64,000 nt of DNA from Ctena decussata (taxonomy: Eukaryota > Mollusca > Bivalvia > Lucinida > Lucinidae). The stretch is from positions 134,001 to 198,000 of the forward strand of contig OZ022501.1 in assembly GCA_963989385.1 (NCBI GenBank), in the 5' to 3' direction. The stretch's first letter is position 1. Each line of letters starts with the position of its first letter. Below, in pieces: positions 36,096-50,000 of this stretch. The notes under the pieces were generated by a model, which saw nothing but the letters and a program-made list of their open reading frames with translations, had not been told where the DNA came from and searched no databases. Position numbers and translations under genes: made by a program.

Positions 36096-36867
36096 CTTTG
36101 GAGGATATTATCCGATACATATAACCGGCTTTCTTATGCCATTTCTATAGCCTTCTTTATTGACATAAATTTCAAACAAGGGAAAACTTCGGTCACTAAT
36201 TCATAGTCATGGTAGTGTAGAAGCAACTACGTCAAAAAGTATAATGTGATTCACTGTTACGGTTTAGAGGAAACCACTTGCTTTCACCATTTTAAAACAC
36301 GCCAAATCAGTGGATGACGCCGCGTTTAAAACAGAGGGTGTTTGTAAAGAGGCTTAGAAAGCGTTTCTTTGTAAGTGTCCAAGACGTTTTTGTTTTTTAG
36401 TGACCCATCGGACAAATTACAGGGTGATTCAAAATACGACGACCGAAGAGAGCAAATAATGACGGTGTTTTATCGTAAACAATACGGCTAGCTTAGGCGG
36501 GAGACAAACCGTTTGACGATGAATATAACATCCGGATTAGAGAAGGTTGGTTAACCTTTGTGCATCTCTGTGGAACATTACGTTGATTATTTTGAGAAAG
36601 AGTACAATGACGTTGGCATGATAAATATGACGTTATGTTCTTTGCTGGTCGCAGGCATGCAGAGGCATTCCAATATGACATTACAATCTGGTCGGTGAAA
36701 CTATCTGTCTGAAATATATTTACTCAAATGATCTGTTGAATATCCCTGATTCAAGGAATTTGATTCAAGGAATTTCTACCCAGGTCACGGAATGTGTACT
36801 GATTTCCTTCGACTACCCTCGTATGTGCTTCCGGATTCTGTTTTTTATAGGTTATTCCTTTATAATA

Positions 36868-36992
36868 TTTGTTTTACTACTATTACTATTATTACTACTA
36901 CTGTCACTGCTACTATGTCTTCTAATACTACTAGTTCTGCTTCTCCTGCTACACTAGTACAATTACTGCTACTACTACTACTGTGCTACTTG
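36868..36992. repeat. impure (TAC/ACT)n trinucleotide repeat
   Basis: TACTACTATTACTATTATTA-type run with interruptions. It makes poly-Leu or poly-Thr frames that are not genes. Confidence 0.85.
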
Positions 36993-37042
36993 ACGATTGG
37001 AAATCAGCTACCATTCATCTTAGCTAGTTGAGAAGCCTTTTT

Positions 37043-40000
37043 AGCTCACCTGAGCCGAGGAATCCGGGGGAGCTTATAGGATAGGCAGGCTCCGTCGTCC
37101 GTCGTCGTCCATTAGTCCGTCCGTCAACAATTTCAAACAACTTTTCCTCTAAAACTACTGGGCCGATTATAACCAAATTGCATATGTAGCCTCTACGGAT
37201 CACGGGAACGAAAGGTTGGTCAAATGGTCCTGGTCACATGACCAACATGGCCGCCATGCTCATATACTAATCAAAAGTTCTAACCGACCACTTAGTGTTT
37301 ATCATTTTTCCTCAATGCTATTCGCAATCTCTCAATTCATATTACAGCCACAGATAGGCGAATATGTCGGTAAACCATACCACTAAAAGGTTAAGCATTA
37401 TTCAGTGCACTGTATCCAGGAGTCACAGATGAATACGGGTACCCCCATTTTCAAAATTAACAAGAATTTGCATTGAGTGGTGGGGTAAGTTTTAACATTT
37501 TGACCCAAAGCCGCTATTGTCATGCAGGAAGAGTGTTCATTTTTGCATAAATCTGTTTATTCAGACATTTGCTTTAGTAATTAAGTGGTTTTGCTCACGT
37601 AAATTGGATATTTCAAAAAGCGATTTTTCACAAATTGTAACGAAATGCTTAATTTTGTGAATTTTAAAAATGGGGGTACTTCTGTTCATCGGCATATCCT
37701 GGATGTAATGTCAAGAAATTTGTAAAACCTTTTAATGCCTGAGTTGACTGACATGTCTGCCTATTTGGGGATGTAAATAGAACTGTAAGGCTGTTTGGGG
37801 CTTTGAAGAAATTCAATGAAATGTAAGTGGTCGGTTAGAAGTTTTGGCTAGTATATATGGTAAAAACCTTAAAAAATCTTTTTCTCCAGAGCCAATAGGC
37901 CGATGGCCTTGAAACTTGGTATGTAGCATTAGGTACGTGAGTACTACCAAAATTGTTTAAATTATGTCCTTGGGTTGACCTTGATCTATTGAACGGTAAG
38001 GTCAAATTTGGTCTTTGGTACTTTTATATTGGAAAAGCTAGAACATAAAATTTCTTGGAAACTGTTATACATTGCAAAAACCTTTAAAAGTCTTCTTCTC
38101 CAGAACCAGTTGACCGATGGCTTTTAAACTTGGTGAGTACCATTGAGTAGTCGAGTACTATCAAAATTCAAATGACGTTAATGTCAAATATAGGAAAATG
38201 CTAGAACATAAGATTTCTTAGACACTGTTGAATATTTGGTCTAAAAATTGGTAAATACAGTCATCGTAATGAGTACATGAAGATTTATGAGTGCAAGAGG
38301 TCAAGCTCATTCTTTGGCCTTTGAACTAGGTCTCTCATATTTGGACAGTTTCAAACAATCTCTTCAAAAGACACTGGGTCAATTGAAACAAAATTTCATA
38401 TAGAACTTTCAGGGGTTGAGGGAATGAAAATTTTATAAATGGTCTGGGTCACATGACCTATATGGCTGCCACACCCATATATGGTAAAAACTTTAAAAGT
38501 CTTCTTCTCCAGAACAAATTACCGCTGGCCCTGAAACTTGGTATGTAGCATTGGGTACCTGAGCTAATCAAGATTGTTCAAATGTTGACCTTGGGTGAAC
38601 CTTGAACTTTTTACGGCAAAGTTAAATATATGAAAATGCTGAATAGAAGATTTCATGGAAAATGTTTGAAGATTTAGGCCTAAAAATTGGTAAATACCGT
38701 CACCTTAAAGGCCCTATTGCTCTATATAAATGAAACTTTTTCATCAAGAGGTATCGCTGCAAGCTTCTCACCATAGTTTCTTCATTGTATATGACCTTGT
38801 CGGCCGACTTAAAACAAATAAAGCATCCATGAGTTTCACATAAAAAGGGTTTGAAAACTTATTTGGGTCATTTTAGTTGGCAACTAAAATGACCTACTTT
38901 CGATTTCATGCCGTTGAATAAAATGGTAAAAATACAGTGTACAAGGGTGAGGCCTCATTCACTGTGGCGCCTTTGTATATATTGCATCACTCATCCGGAA
39001 ACCAGAAAAGGAAAAATCATATTTTGTTGAGCGATTTGTAGTTTTTCAAAAACCTGTTTTCCATACTTTTTGCCAGCTATTTGGGTCAATTTATGCACAT
39101 CGACCTACATTTTATCATCAAACGCGAAGGTTGAAAGGGTTTTCGCAATGATTTGTGTGTGGGCGTTTGTTACACTGATAGGACTATGGAGACTTTAATG
39201 AGTACATGAAGATTTATCAGTACAAGAGGTCAAGTTCATTCTTTGACCTTTGACCCTGAACTCTCATATTTTGATAATTTCAAACAATCTCCTCAAAAGC
39301 CACAAGGCCAGTTGTAACCAAATTTCATTTAGACCGTCCAGGGGGGTCGAGGGAATGGAATTTGTTTAAAAGGTCTGGGTCACATGATAAATATGGCCAC
39401 CCCGCCCATATATGATAAAAATCTTTAAAAGTCTTCTTCTCGGAAGCCCAGTGACTGATAGCCTTGAAACTTGGTATGTATAATTGGGCATCAAGAATGT
39501 TCAAATTATGACCTTGGGTTGATCTGTACCTTTTTTACGGCAAGAGCAAATATGGGAAAATGCTAGAAAATAAAATTTCATGGAAAGTGTTGAAGATCTA
39601 GGCCTAAAAATTGGTATATACAGTCACCTTAATGAGTACATGAAGATTTATGAGTACAAGAGGTCATGGTCATTCGTTGACCTTTAATCCTAAATTCTCA
39701 TATTCTGACAATTTCATATTCTCCTCAAAAGCCACTGGGACAATTATAACCAAATATCATATAGACCCTCCAGGGATTAAGGATGGAAAATTTCCTCAAA
39801 TGGTCTGGGCCACATGATCAACTTGGCTGCCACGCCCATATATGTTTAAAAAACCTTTCTTCTCCAGAACCAATAAACAGATGGCTTTACATCTTGGTAT
39901 GTAGCATTAGGTACTAGAGTACTATCAAGATTGTTTAAATGATGATCTTGGTTTTCAACGGCATATTCATATATGGGAAAATGTTAGAATACAAGATTTC

Positions 40001-40230
40001 TTGGAAAATTTTAAGGATTTAAGCCTAAAATCAGGTATATTCAGTTATCTTAATGAGTACATGAGGATTAGTGAATACAAGAGGTCATTGTCATTCTTTG
40101 ACCCAGGACTCTCGTATTTTGACAATTTAAAAAATCTCCTCAAAAACCGCTAGGCAAAGTGTAACCAAATTTCATGGAGAGTCTACAGGGGCTTAGGGAT
40201 CTTGATAATTTTTTGGCAAGGTCAAGTTTG
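37043..40230 (+). repeat. AGCTCACCTGAGC repeat F with internal tandem units
   Basis: Starts TAGCTCACCTGAGCCGAGG, then CCGTCGTCCGTCGTCGTCC and a CAACAATTTCAAACAACTTT leader. Units of about 420-440 bp follow, with starts marked GAGTACATGAAGATTTAT near 38271, 39199, 39635 and 40054. Each unit carries GGTCTGGGTCACATGA, GCCCATATATG, TCTTCTCCAGAAC and GAAACTTGGTATGTAGCAT. No coding capacity. Related leader and words occur at 52388-53741. Confidence 0.8.
38705..39198 (+). mobile_element. repeat H, copy 2 (38709-39194), TTAA flanked, inside repeat F
   Basis: TTAA flanks both ends (38705-38708, 39195-39198). The undisturbed word GTCACCTTAATGAGTACATG in the neighbouring unit at about 39624 is the empty site, which fixes the insertion boundaries. 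Termini AGGCCCTATTG and (inverse) AGTCTCCATAG are only partly complementary. Confidence 0.75.
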
Positions 40231-40879
40231 CTTTCTCGGCTCCTGACGTTTTCTCTCATCTGTTTCTCGCTGAACATTTTATTTCATTTAAGCTAAATTT
40301 ACTGCCACATGTTTCTTAAAAATTGGAAAAAAATAAGGAGAAACATTCTCAAAAACTGACACAATTTAATCCCAGATCCAACCCAAGACACCATGTGGGA
40401 AAGAGACAACATAGAATTAGTCACCACCAACGACAACACCAGTAACTACTGTCAATTTTTAATGTCAGGACTAGCCTTAACATATCAAACCATATATTAA
40501 AACAGTCAAAGCAACAAACAACGTATGAAACAACTAACAATAACAAAAAAAAACGAGTGTCACATGCTGCTTTCTGTACATATTATAACCTTGCTCATCA
40601 CCCTTCTGTCTCAACCTATTGTGGTTTAGCGACACCGAGGAAGTTTAAAACAACCAAAACAGATTTGTTCATCTACCGCATTGAATTTGGTAACAGGGTA
40701 GTTACTACTACTGTGAGATTCATTTTTCGCGCGCCTTTGCGAAAGCAAAGAAGAGCTTATGCTGTATCGTCGGCGTCGTAATCTGAGTTTTCGTTAGCGT
40801 GAAGCGTTCTCAACCGCATTAGCGTCCTCTTCGGCGTCCGCGGTCAGGTTAACCAATTTTAACAGCTACGTTTAACTTG

Positions 40880-41440
40880 TTTATCTCTGTATCTTACAAC
40901 CTACAGCGGCCAAAGTCATCGTACTTGGTACATATATACATGTACATGACTGCAGCAGCTGCATCACATAATTGTGTGTCCTTGGTATATATGTTACGGT
41001 TGACTGATTTTGGAGTTTAACACCATTTTTTTAGGCAAACGTTTTAGTTTTAAAGATACCATTGAGAAAAGAAGTTAATACTTAGTCAAATAACATATCC
41101 CTATAACTGCTGCAGCTGCAAAGCGTTCATGCTGACTCCTGTGCCCTTGACCATTTCTCATGGTCCAGTGATTTTGCTCTATATCTCCAAATGTATTCGA
41201 TGGATTGACTTCATACCTAGTATCGTGGATGAGCTGGAGTTTGCAAATGACCTCATACTATTTATAGATCACTGTGACCTACATTTCATGGTTCAGTGAT
41301 TTTGACATCTCTTGAGAACTATTTAGAAGATTTCCATCATGCATGGGATAATGGTTCAGTCTAACAATGCAAATGACTTCATACTATTTGTAGGTCACGG
41401 GGACCTATATTTCAGGGTTCGATTATTTTGCATTGTATCA
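40880..41440. repeat. diverged tandem repeat with GTCACNGNGACCTA words
   Basis: The module CAAATGAC-TCATACTATTT-TAGGTCAC-GACCTA-ATTTCA-GTTCAGTGATTTTG repeats about three times. A related run is at 48715-48990. Confidence 0.55.
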
Positions 41441-41999
41441 CCAACATTGTTTAATAGGGTTCCTTACTCTCCCACGCCTTTAATCGGGATATAGTAACTG
41501 AAGTAACCACACACGTACCAAGACAACCTGAGCGAATAGCAAAATAAGCAGTTGTTTCCAGGTAAATGGTCAAAAAGCTAGCATTAACGAAACATAAACT
41601 TAGTATGTGCAAACAACATCAATTCGTATTTTTTTTCGCCGCATCATGTGATTTCAATCACAGTGGCATCGATGACAAACATAGGCTCTAATCAGACTGT
41701 ACTTGAGTGCAGTCTCTTCAGAGTTTTCACTTATCACATCAGTCATCTATGGAGGTGACCCCATCTCATACAACCAACCGTGAGTCCTCTATATACGGCC
41801 TAAATGATTAGAATGATCTGAATATTTCATGACAAAACAGCCATATAATTCTGGAAATGGGATTTAGGTGTTTTCCTCTGGGCATCCCAGTTTTCGACTA
41901 ACTCTGATAAACGGTCAATTCCATGCACAGCTGAAATGTTATTGCCGTTAAATTCCAACCTTGTAAAAGGTAACATTATTTCAGAAGTCTTTTATTTTC

Positions 42000-42104
42000 A
42001 GTTCAGTTTAGTTCAGTTCTCCTAACGACGTTCCCCAAGTGGCTCAGCGGTACGTAACCATAGTTGCACACACTTGGCGCCGTGTGTCCGTCCAAATTTT
42101 TTCC
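42000..42104 (-). mobile_element. mini-SINE, family C, copy 1
   Basis: About 100 bp, with TCAGTTCAGTTTAGTTCAG at its left and CCTAACGACGTTCCCCAAGT, GTGGCTCAGCGGTACG, GGCGCCGTGTGTCCGTCC inside. The pentamer tail at the left shows that the transcribed strand is minus. Confidence 0.75.
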
Positions 42105-42118
42105 TTGTATGTATTTTT

Positions 42119-42310
42119 GGAGCCTCGGTAGCTCAAGCGCTGGCCTGCTGGTCTAGCGGTCCCGGGCTCGAGCCCCGCTGTAGACGGAAATCTTTTCGAT
42201 CGTAGTCGGGGTTCCATTGAACACAGTCTTTCTTTGTAACCTACCCATCGTCCTGATATTACTAAAATACTGTTAAAAGTACGTAAAGTCGCAAGTCATG
42301 CATTTATTTC
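42119..42310 (+). mobile_element. tRNA-derived SINE, family B, copy 2
   Basis: The head GGAGCCTCGGTAGCTCAAGC is tRNA-like, with B-box-like GGGCTCGAGCCCC. The body is shared with 32105-32300. Confidence 0.75.
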
Positions 42311-42699
42311 TTTCTTATGTGTTGCACCGTTTACCACTTCTGTTACTACTGTCACTTTTAATGTTATACCCTTGTTTATAACCGTGAGATTAAAGTCTCG
42401 CAAACCCACTCAGCTCTTTCGAGGTTCACTTGCTATGATTAAATTTTCTTGTTCACATGTATTCAACTTTCTTTGTTCTTCTAGGCATTTGATCCTCATG
42501 CTGCTACATAAATTTCCATTAATTTTAATGTCCTTTTTTAATATGTAGTATAGAGGTTTTATTTTCAGTGTGCTTTTGGTCCGCTCATTTTACACATGCT
42601 TGTTGCTTTTTGTGTTTAGTTACAGTCTGCGTATTTGTTTAATTGATTTCTCAATTTCTATTAAGCCAAATTATAACTTTTTAAGTTACTTTAGACAAA

Positions 42700-43355
42700 A
42701 CCTGCAAAAGGACAGAAGCTGGGTACCGTAATATGCTTCAAATACCTTGGAGCAGTTGTCTCAGAAGATGGCTCTAAAAGGGACGTTCTCTCAAAGATTG
42801 CACAATACACTTCAGCTCTTACAAAGCTGATACCAGTTTGGAGAGAAAACAAAACATATATCTTGGATCAAAGTTGAAATTTATGCGCTTCCCTTTAATT
42901 TCCATATTTCTGTATGCCAGTGAATCGTGGAAATTGACAGAAGAGTTTGAAAAAAGAACGCAGGCGTTTGAGATGAAATGCTACCGAATGTTACTGAACA
43001 TTTCGTACAAGGATCATATAACCACTGAGGAGGTATGTAGAAACATTTAGGCAGCCATAGGAAAATATGATGAACTCCTGACCCTAGTCGAAAATGGAGA
43101 CTGAGGTGATTTTGCCACGTTTCAAGATTGTCTGGCTTTGAAAAGACAACTCTAATGGGCACAGTAAAAAGAAAAAGAAGAAGAGATAGACAGAAGAGGA
43201 GGTGGAACGACAATATTAAACAGTGGACATGAATGGACTTTGCCAGCTCAACTAGGGCGACTGAAAACAGAACAAGGTGGAAAGGGATCGGCCGAAGTCA
43301 TCTTTGGGGCCCAACGACCTTGTAAGGTCATGGGATAGAGTAGAATAAATAGATA
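42700..43355 (+). pseudogene. non-LTR retrotransposon reverse-transcriptase remnant (C-terminal end)
   Basis: 42720-42870 reads with the motif FKYLGAVVSEDGS typical of the region after the RT domain of non-LTR elements. After a frameshift, 42880-43050 reads YASESWKLTEEFEKRTQAFE and CYRMLLNISYKDHIT, the usual 'YGSETW...R..AFEMKC.R..L.I.' block. It then breaks at a stop (43048-43050) and continues to a 3' end with AAGGTGGAAAGGGATCG and an ATAGAGTAGAATAAATAGATAG tail. Frameshifts and stops make it a dead copy. The same 3' end occurs at 3734-3835 and 62132-62250. Confidence 0.85.
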
Positions 43356-43605
43356 GTAACTGGTTTTACATGTATAATTTGATGTAATCATACTTTATTT
43401 ATATAAAACTGCTTTATATTTATTCATTTTTAACTATTTTGTGTTAAGTATACTGTAAAAATCGCGCTTAGCTATAAAACACAAGTAGTTACATGTTTAG
43501 GTGTAAACATTTTAGGAATATATCATATAGCTTAACATGTACGCCTTTTCTATTATTATTTTCCCGCACAAAGTCTGCTAAACACGTTTTATTCTGTTGC
43601 GCGTT

Positions 43606-43830
43606 TCGGATGAATCCATTCTCTCATTTCCCCGTTGAAGAACGAAAAAAGAGACGAAAATGTTGACAGGGGAAATTTTCAAAATAAAAGGTAAATATAA
43701 CCAGTTTTGTACATGTTTAATTTCAAAACATAAACCTAAACATTTTGCAAATTGAACATGTTACGATCTAAACACATAAAAACTCGGACTGCATTTTTTG
43801 CATTGATTCTAAACAAATTTTACAGTGTAG
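43606..43830 (+). repeat. interspersed repeat G, copy 2
   Basis: Matches 17396-17620, with small indels that destroy the open frame. It ends about 125 bp before exon 1 of locus 2. Confidence 0.65.
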
Positions 43831-43955
43831 TCGGTAATATTTTAATCTTCTTAAGTAGTCGGTTCATCATGTTGTTCTCCTGGTCGACTAAAACATTGAG
43901 TCTTGACCTGTCTTATTTCTCGCTAGTAATTCAGTCATTGCTTCTTTTATATCAG

Positions 43956-44060
43956 GGTCCCTCCTCCTTATCAAGATGACGTATGCCACTGGGATGTTGG
44001 CAGTTCAGACCCTGAGTTCCTGTTTCACAACATCTACCGTTCACTACGATGGTGGTGGAG
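43956..44060 (+). CDS. locus 2 exon 1 (signal peptide)
   Basis: A long pyrimidine tract and CAG acceptor end at 43955, the ATG is at 43976, and the donor AG|GTATGT follows 44060. As in locus 1, the start codon lies shortly after an acceptor, so a 5' untranslated exon is expected. A second open frame with a Trp-rich end exists in the same exon. The match to locus 1, including the phase, decides for this one. Confidence 0.72.
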
Positions 44061-47000
44061 GTATGTTCGTAGACTTGTTTTACTACCCTTACAGTTTTAA
44101 ATTAGTAAATTTAAAGAGTAACTACACTTCAGGAACAGACTGAATCAGATCCCAAACCCTATCCCCAACATCAAAGGGAAAGATTGACAAAGACATCCCA
44201 ACAAACAATAAATTACAAGTGATAAGCCGAGTCAGCAGCTCTTTCCAAAATAGGTGGCAACTCAGCTATCTTTATTGAACTAAATAATTTAGACCAACAG
44301 AAGGGTTACAACAGACTAAGCAAATTATACGAAAAACATTTAACAACTATTTTTACCTATTTTGTATTTTTATTATAGAAGGGTTAAAATGAGAACACAA
44401 TAAATTAAACAGCGCCGAACATTAAACAAATGCAACCGCAACGAAAGTACCGCCTTGGGACGGTCAGTAATAACTACTGGGGGGTTTAAACCTCACCTGC
44501 CTATTATAATGCACCCGTCATGTCTTTCTATGAATAATGAGCGAAAATGAAAGTGGTAATTAAAAGCCATAATATGTGTCGACCGTAGCCATCAAGTCGG
44601 AAATAAGATTCAAACTGGCCATCTTAAAAGATCATTGAGATCATGGTGTCTTCCAACAAGCTTCGCCAAGTGATAACACTGCGACAACAATTTACTGATG
44701 AGTAGCTTCCTTCTAGCAAGAAAATCTTAGGTCCGATTTCACGTCGCCTAAAAACATAGACTTAATTTTAGTTATCATATATTTTACCTTTAGCCGAATG
44801 CAACACTAGTCATTGATTTGTGCCTAAAACATGTTTTAAGGCAACGTGAAATCCGGCTTTAATATTTTAAACAAGCCTTAGCATGACGGACTTACTGAAA
44901 GACATAAACTCCAAACGCAGGTGTTATTGCCACTCAAAATGCAAAGTTAAATATAGGAAGGCTGTAGCCGTCCCTCTAGTCTTGATATTGAGATAGCAAT
45001 CCTGGTATGGGAGAGATGAATATATGCGTTCAATAAACTACGAAGTCTTTGAATTATTCAGATATAGAAGATCATCTCTGTACCTGTAGTTGAAGTTGAC
45101 CACAAGGCGTTTTACCTGCTTTTAAGGTTTCCTGATTGGACTCCGCCTCACAAGTAAGGGGCACAGTTAGTGCCCATTGGAATGCTAATTGTCTGTCGAA
45201 AAACATGTCCACTTAACTCCACATCAATACATCATACATTCCACCATTTCTAATTTAAATAGCATTGCTACATGTATCAGAATATTTTATACGAACGTCC
45301 GAGTGGTGTTTAAAGAAGTGTGACCTGATAACGAACGAACGAACATACACTTTAGTACTTTCAGATCTGTACAGACATGTGAGGAAATAGATATTGTACA
45401 TTTACGTGGACTTGATAGCTACTAAACATCTTTTAAGAATAACAACATATGCTGCAATTTACCCAGCGGGCACGGAGAGTCAAATCAACATTGATTCAAA
45501 CTTGAGTAAACGCCAAGGCGTTTGAATCAATGCCGACTCAACGTTGCGCTTTCACCGGGTATATACTACATGTATATTTCTACCTTGTCGCAAGTTCACC
45601 GTAACATAAACGTAACGGTAATATAACAACAGACAAATCGAACAATAATGTAAGGGGGTGAGGTAAATTATTTAGCATGTTCTTCATATGTTTGCCGTTA
45701 GTGGATTAAATAATCAGTTTCTACTTTGCGTCCAGCCTTCGTCCGTCAACATTCGGACAAACTCTCGGAGTGTGTCAACTCTACGAATCCGCATTGACAC
45801 AGACGAACGGACAAGACACGTCCAGAAAATCTGACTGCGGGGAGACACCTCCCCTCCTGAACAAGTACACTAGACTGAGATGTCTGATATTTGTGCATAT
45901 TTACCATCATATATGCTTACAAAATTCCAAATTAAACCAGAGAAACAAACTAAAATGTGCAACTGTACATGTAGGGAATTATCTGAGCTACTTTGCGCGA
46001 AAATATGGCTACATGTACGAGGGTCATTCAGTAAGGAATGGGACTTGTTTTATATTATTCGAACCCTACCCAGTTACTTGAGAATTTTATCTTCTTTTGC
46101 AAAAGCAAAATCTAATTTCTCTTTGGTATATGTTTCATCCGTTTTTGAAATTTTCTGTATTTGGCTACATCACGTCTCAGTTTTGCTTATACCATTTGGA
46201 CTATACATTAGCCCATTGACGAATGGTTGCCTAGCAACCAGTCTATTCCAGGAATTATGACCTTAATAATTATGCACGATTCTCTGTTGCTAAGCAACAC
46301 AATGCAATCAACCATGTGTTTCTTCAATATATGCATTGTAATTAATATGGTACGATGCTTCACGTTAAGAGTTAAGTGCTTACCATTATATAAATTTACT
46401 TTTAATTCATAACACCTGTCTTACCCCCACCCCGAATTATAATGCTCAAGTTTTGCATTTTTAAACTAAAATTCCTAGCTTTTTCGACAATTTCAGTCCA
46501 AAATGAGTTATTTTCACAAAGTATAATTCAAATATAGTAAAGTATAAAACAAAGTATTTTTGAAATAAATAGAAGGGCTCCAGTCACCATGTCAACAATT
46601 TTTCACAAAGCTGGCCAGGTGCTAATCCCTTGTATTCTGTCGTAGGTAGCAAGAAGTCAATGGTCAGATGAAAATCTGGGATAGGTTGTTGTATGCCACG
46701 AAGTGGTCATATTACATATACAGGCACAATTCATAAATAAAATACCACCCCTGGTATCAATAAACTCGTGCTAAGTCCAGAGCGTCATCTTGGGCCCGCA
46801 GGCCCCTGGATCCATGCGCAATGTGTGCGAACATTAAGGTCCCGGGACCGTTCCAGTGCACAGGCCGGTCCGAGGCCCTGCTGATCGCATTAACGATAGT
46901 CTTCCTCTTCGCGAATCGGAACTGAATTTTCGATATTAACCCATTTCTGCCCATTAGACTCTTCAGATGAATCCATTTATCATTTCAGCGGTCTCTGATA

Positions 47001-50000
47001 TTTTTTTGCTATATCATTTTCATAAAAATTTATGTACAATGTACAGAGATACTCATTACCAATGAATACAGTCACTATTTTTTATATACCTTCAGGGATT
47101 ATAATTTTGTGGTGTATTGATATAAATTTACGAATATGATTATTTTAGCAATTCTGAATATTTTTGTTTGTTGATGCTGCATCAATATGTAAAATTTAAG
47201 TATGTGTATGTCTTTCTTTAACTGCATCTTTTGTCTTGCTGAAATTAACAAGATTAATGTTCATTTTGGCTAATATATGTCGGGACTTATTTTACGACCA
47301 ATCCGTAATAAATACGACAAGGAACAGTAAAATTACTAACGGTGCTAAGAGCGTTGATATTTCCACAGATTCGCAGTAATTTTTACGGTATTTTTACAGT
47401 GCACCGGAAAAATGGCTTGATATAGCCAAGTGTCATGAGTCTTTACTCATAAACTTCAATACATTTTCAAGTGTACGGGGAACTTTGCTGAAACAATAAG
47501 GTTTCTCGTCCGATATTAGATTTTCTATGATTAGAAAGAGCAATAGTTTTGGCAAGCCATTTTTCCCGGGGTAGGGGCATTTTAAGGGCAGAGGGTAAAG
47601 CTACTCTCTGACTAGGGTCATTATAGCCCAATCAATATTTGTTTTAGATTATGCATACCATGTCCGTTCTGATACGCTTAAGGCTTCATACTCCAAGGAC
47701 GTAGCCAGATCTAATACTTGTACTTTGTTGAAGCTAACATTTTCCATTTTGGGATTTATACCTGAATGCATACACATCCACGGAAGATAACTCAAAAATG
47801 GTGACATCCACACTTTCTCGTATACGGGGCTTGGGGCGATGGAACGAATTTTTTCATTTTCATTTTCCAAGGTGAAAAAATTTTTTTTTTGAAAGAGTTG
47901 CCCTCTCTATCCCTTCCCATGCCCAATTGACTGACTATTCCTAACTAGTGACGGGGTCGGGGTTCACATGATATTCTGCTAAAGTTGTCTTCCTTTTAAG
48001 ATAGCCGACAAAGCATGGTATAAGTAAACAAAGGACGGGTTACACTTTGGCCGTTTTTGTGCCCACGACCGATCTTGATAAAATTTATGTTTATAAAAGC
48101 TTGGCATTTGGCAGTTTACATAAGCACATTTTTAAGTTTGCGGTTTCATAAATAATCACGTGACTTCCGGTTTATTGCATATGGGGTGCTGAACGGGGTA
48201 CACTAACTACTTGCGGTTTTTTCGATATAATCAGCGATTCCGCTGACATATCAGCCCTCTAAATTGACAGATATAATACTTTTGGTTCTTATCTACAGTC
48301 TAAAAGAGATATATTCGCTCAAAACATCTAGTAAGGAGAAATTTTATTTGAATTTTTACGAAACCTCAGAACAGTAGATTTTACAAGTGTTTATGAACAC
48401 AATAATAAGCATGTAAAGCGTTTTTTTTTTGTGAAAATAATGAAACAAATGAGCAGGAAGGCGATTATAACCGACCGATATTGTTAAGCAAATGTATTCT
48501 TGGCGAAATGCTTTGCACGCTTGTGCTCTGGCGAAATGCGTGAATAGGTCATCAACCTTCTTCTTTTCTTAAGCATTATTCACTACTTATGCATATAATG
48601 AAAGCTTCATCATATCAAATCTGAATAAACATGTATGAAATATTACGTATCTATGGATGCTACACAGGTACAGATGTGTAAAATATTAGACAAAATCAGT
48701 GAACCAAGAAATTAAGGTCACAGGGACCTACATGTAGTACCAAATGAGACGCAGCGCTGAAGTGACTTACTATTCCAAGTCCGAGGAAAATTCAATTAAA
48801 TATTAGTTCGAAATAAAACATTTATTCAATGGATCCTGAAATACAAGTCACAATGACCTACAAATAGTATGACGTCATTTTCAAGTCTAACTGAACCATT
48901 GTCTTTAGTATGATGCATATAATGTTGAATATATCAGAAAAGAACAGTGAATTTTTAAATATATGTCAAAGTAACCTACAAATAGTATGAGGATTTTTTT
49001 TTTTGCATCGTTTGACTGACCATTTATTTGTAATTATGTTGCTAATCCAAAAACCGTGTTGAGAAATAAGTGAAAATCCTGGTCCATGCATAAAGTTTAA
49101 AGACTCAGTGTGCATGGATGCGTTGCAGTTCCTACATTTAATGGATATGATCTGATCAAATATCAGCACTCTTACCCCAATGCAAAGATATCAAAAGAGG
49201 TAAGGAAAAAGCTCATCCAAGTAACTTTTCATACAAAGTTAGTGGACCAAAGTTCAAGGTCACAGAATTTTACAATGCATCAGCTTCAGGCAGAGGAATA
49301 CATCATCTGACCACGTCGCAACATTACACCATCAGAGGTTATATCACAGCATGATGATGGAGGACATTCAGTCTAACGCCTTACATACGCATATTACGCC
49401 ATACCGATACGTATGCCCAGCGCTGTGCCCCCTCCCCGACCCCCTCCCTCACACATACACACACACACGGAATCCTTGGTGGAGGCATTACATTGATGAA
49501 CACTTTGAAATAGATGTGTTGTGTCGAATAATGCCTCTATTTTCTATCAGTTACAAAATATACTGCTGCGATTTTGATATAAATCCTTTAGTCCTAGTGT
49601 TGGATACATGAAAATTTACCCAAAAAGTTTATTTTTCGTTTACTCCTACCCTCGTAACCACTCTACTATAACCCGATTATGATGAATATGTATATGAGGA
49701 AAAATTATATATAAAAATTGTAGTGGTTACGAGGGTAGGATGAAGTGAAATTCGGATGCATAGTGGACGTTGTTAGTTCAAAGTCCCATAGGCTCAATGT
49801 TAACAGCTGCAGACAGTACATGTATTCAACCGCAAAATTAACCTAAAAGGCATTAAAATACGGGAAAATGAAATCGTACAGAATAAACTAGAAACATATA
49901 GCTAACATTTCTGCATGTTTTTGTGGTTATCTGCCTACCTTCGAAAATCGGCCTTTTCAGTGGGCACATTGCAATAGTAAAGTGTAACTCGTCCTTTAAC

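Noticed and set aside
36736..37031. Poly-Leu / poly-Thr frames
   Set aside because: Generated by an impure TAC/ACT trinucleotide repeat.
45737..46081. Exon-like frame containing VCQLYESALTQTNGQDTSRK after a CAG acceptor
   Set aside because: No convincing donor, no family match, and the frame runs into a mariner terminus remnant. Possible but unsupported.
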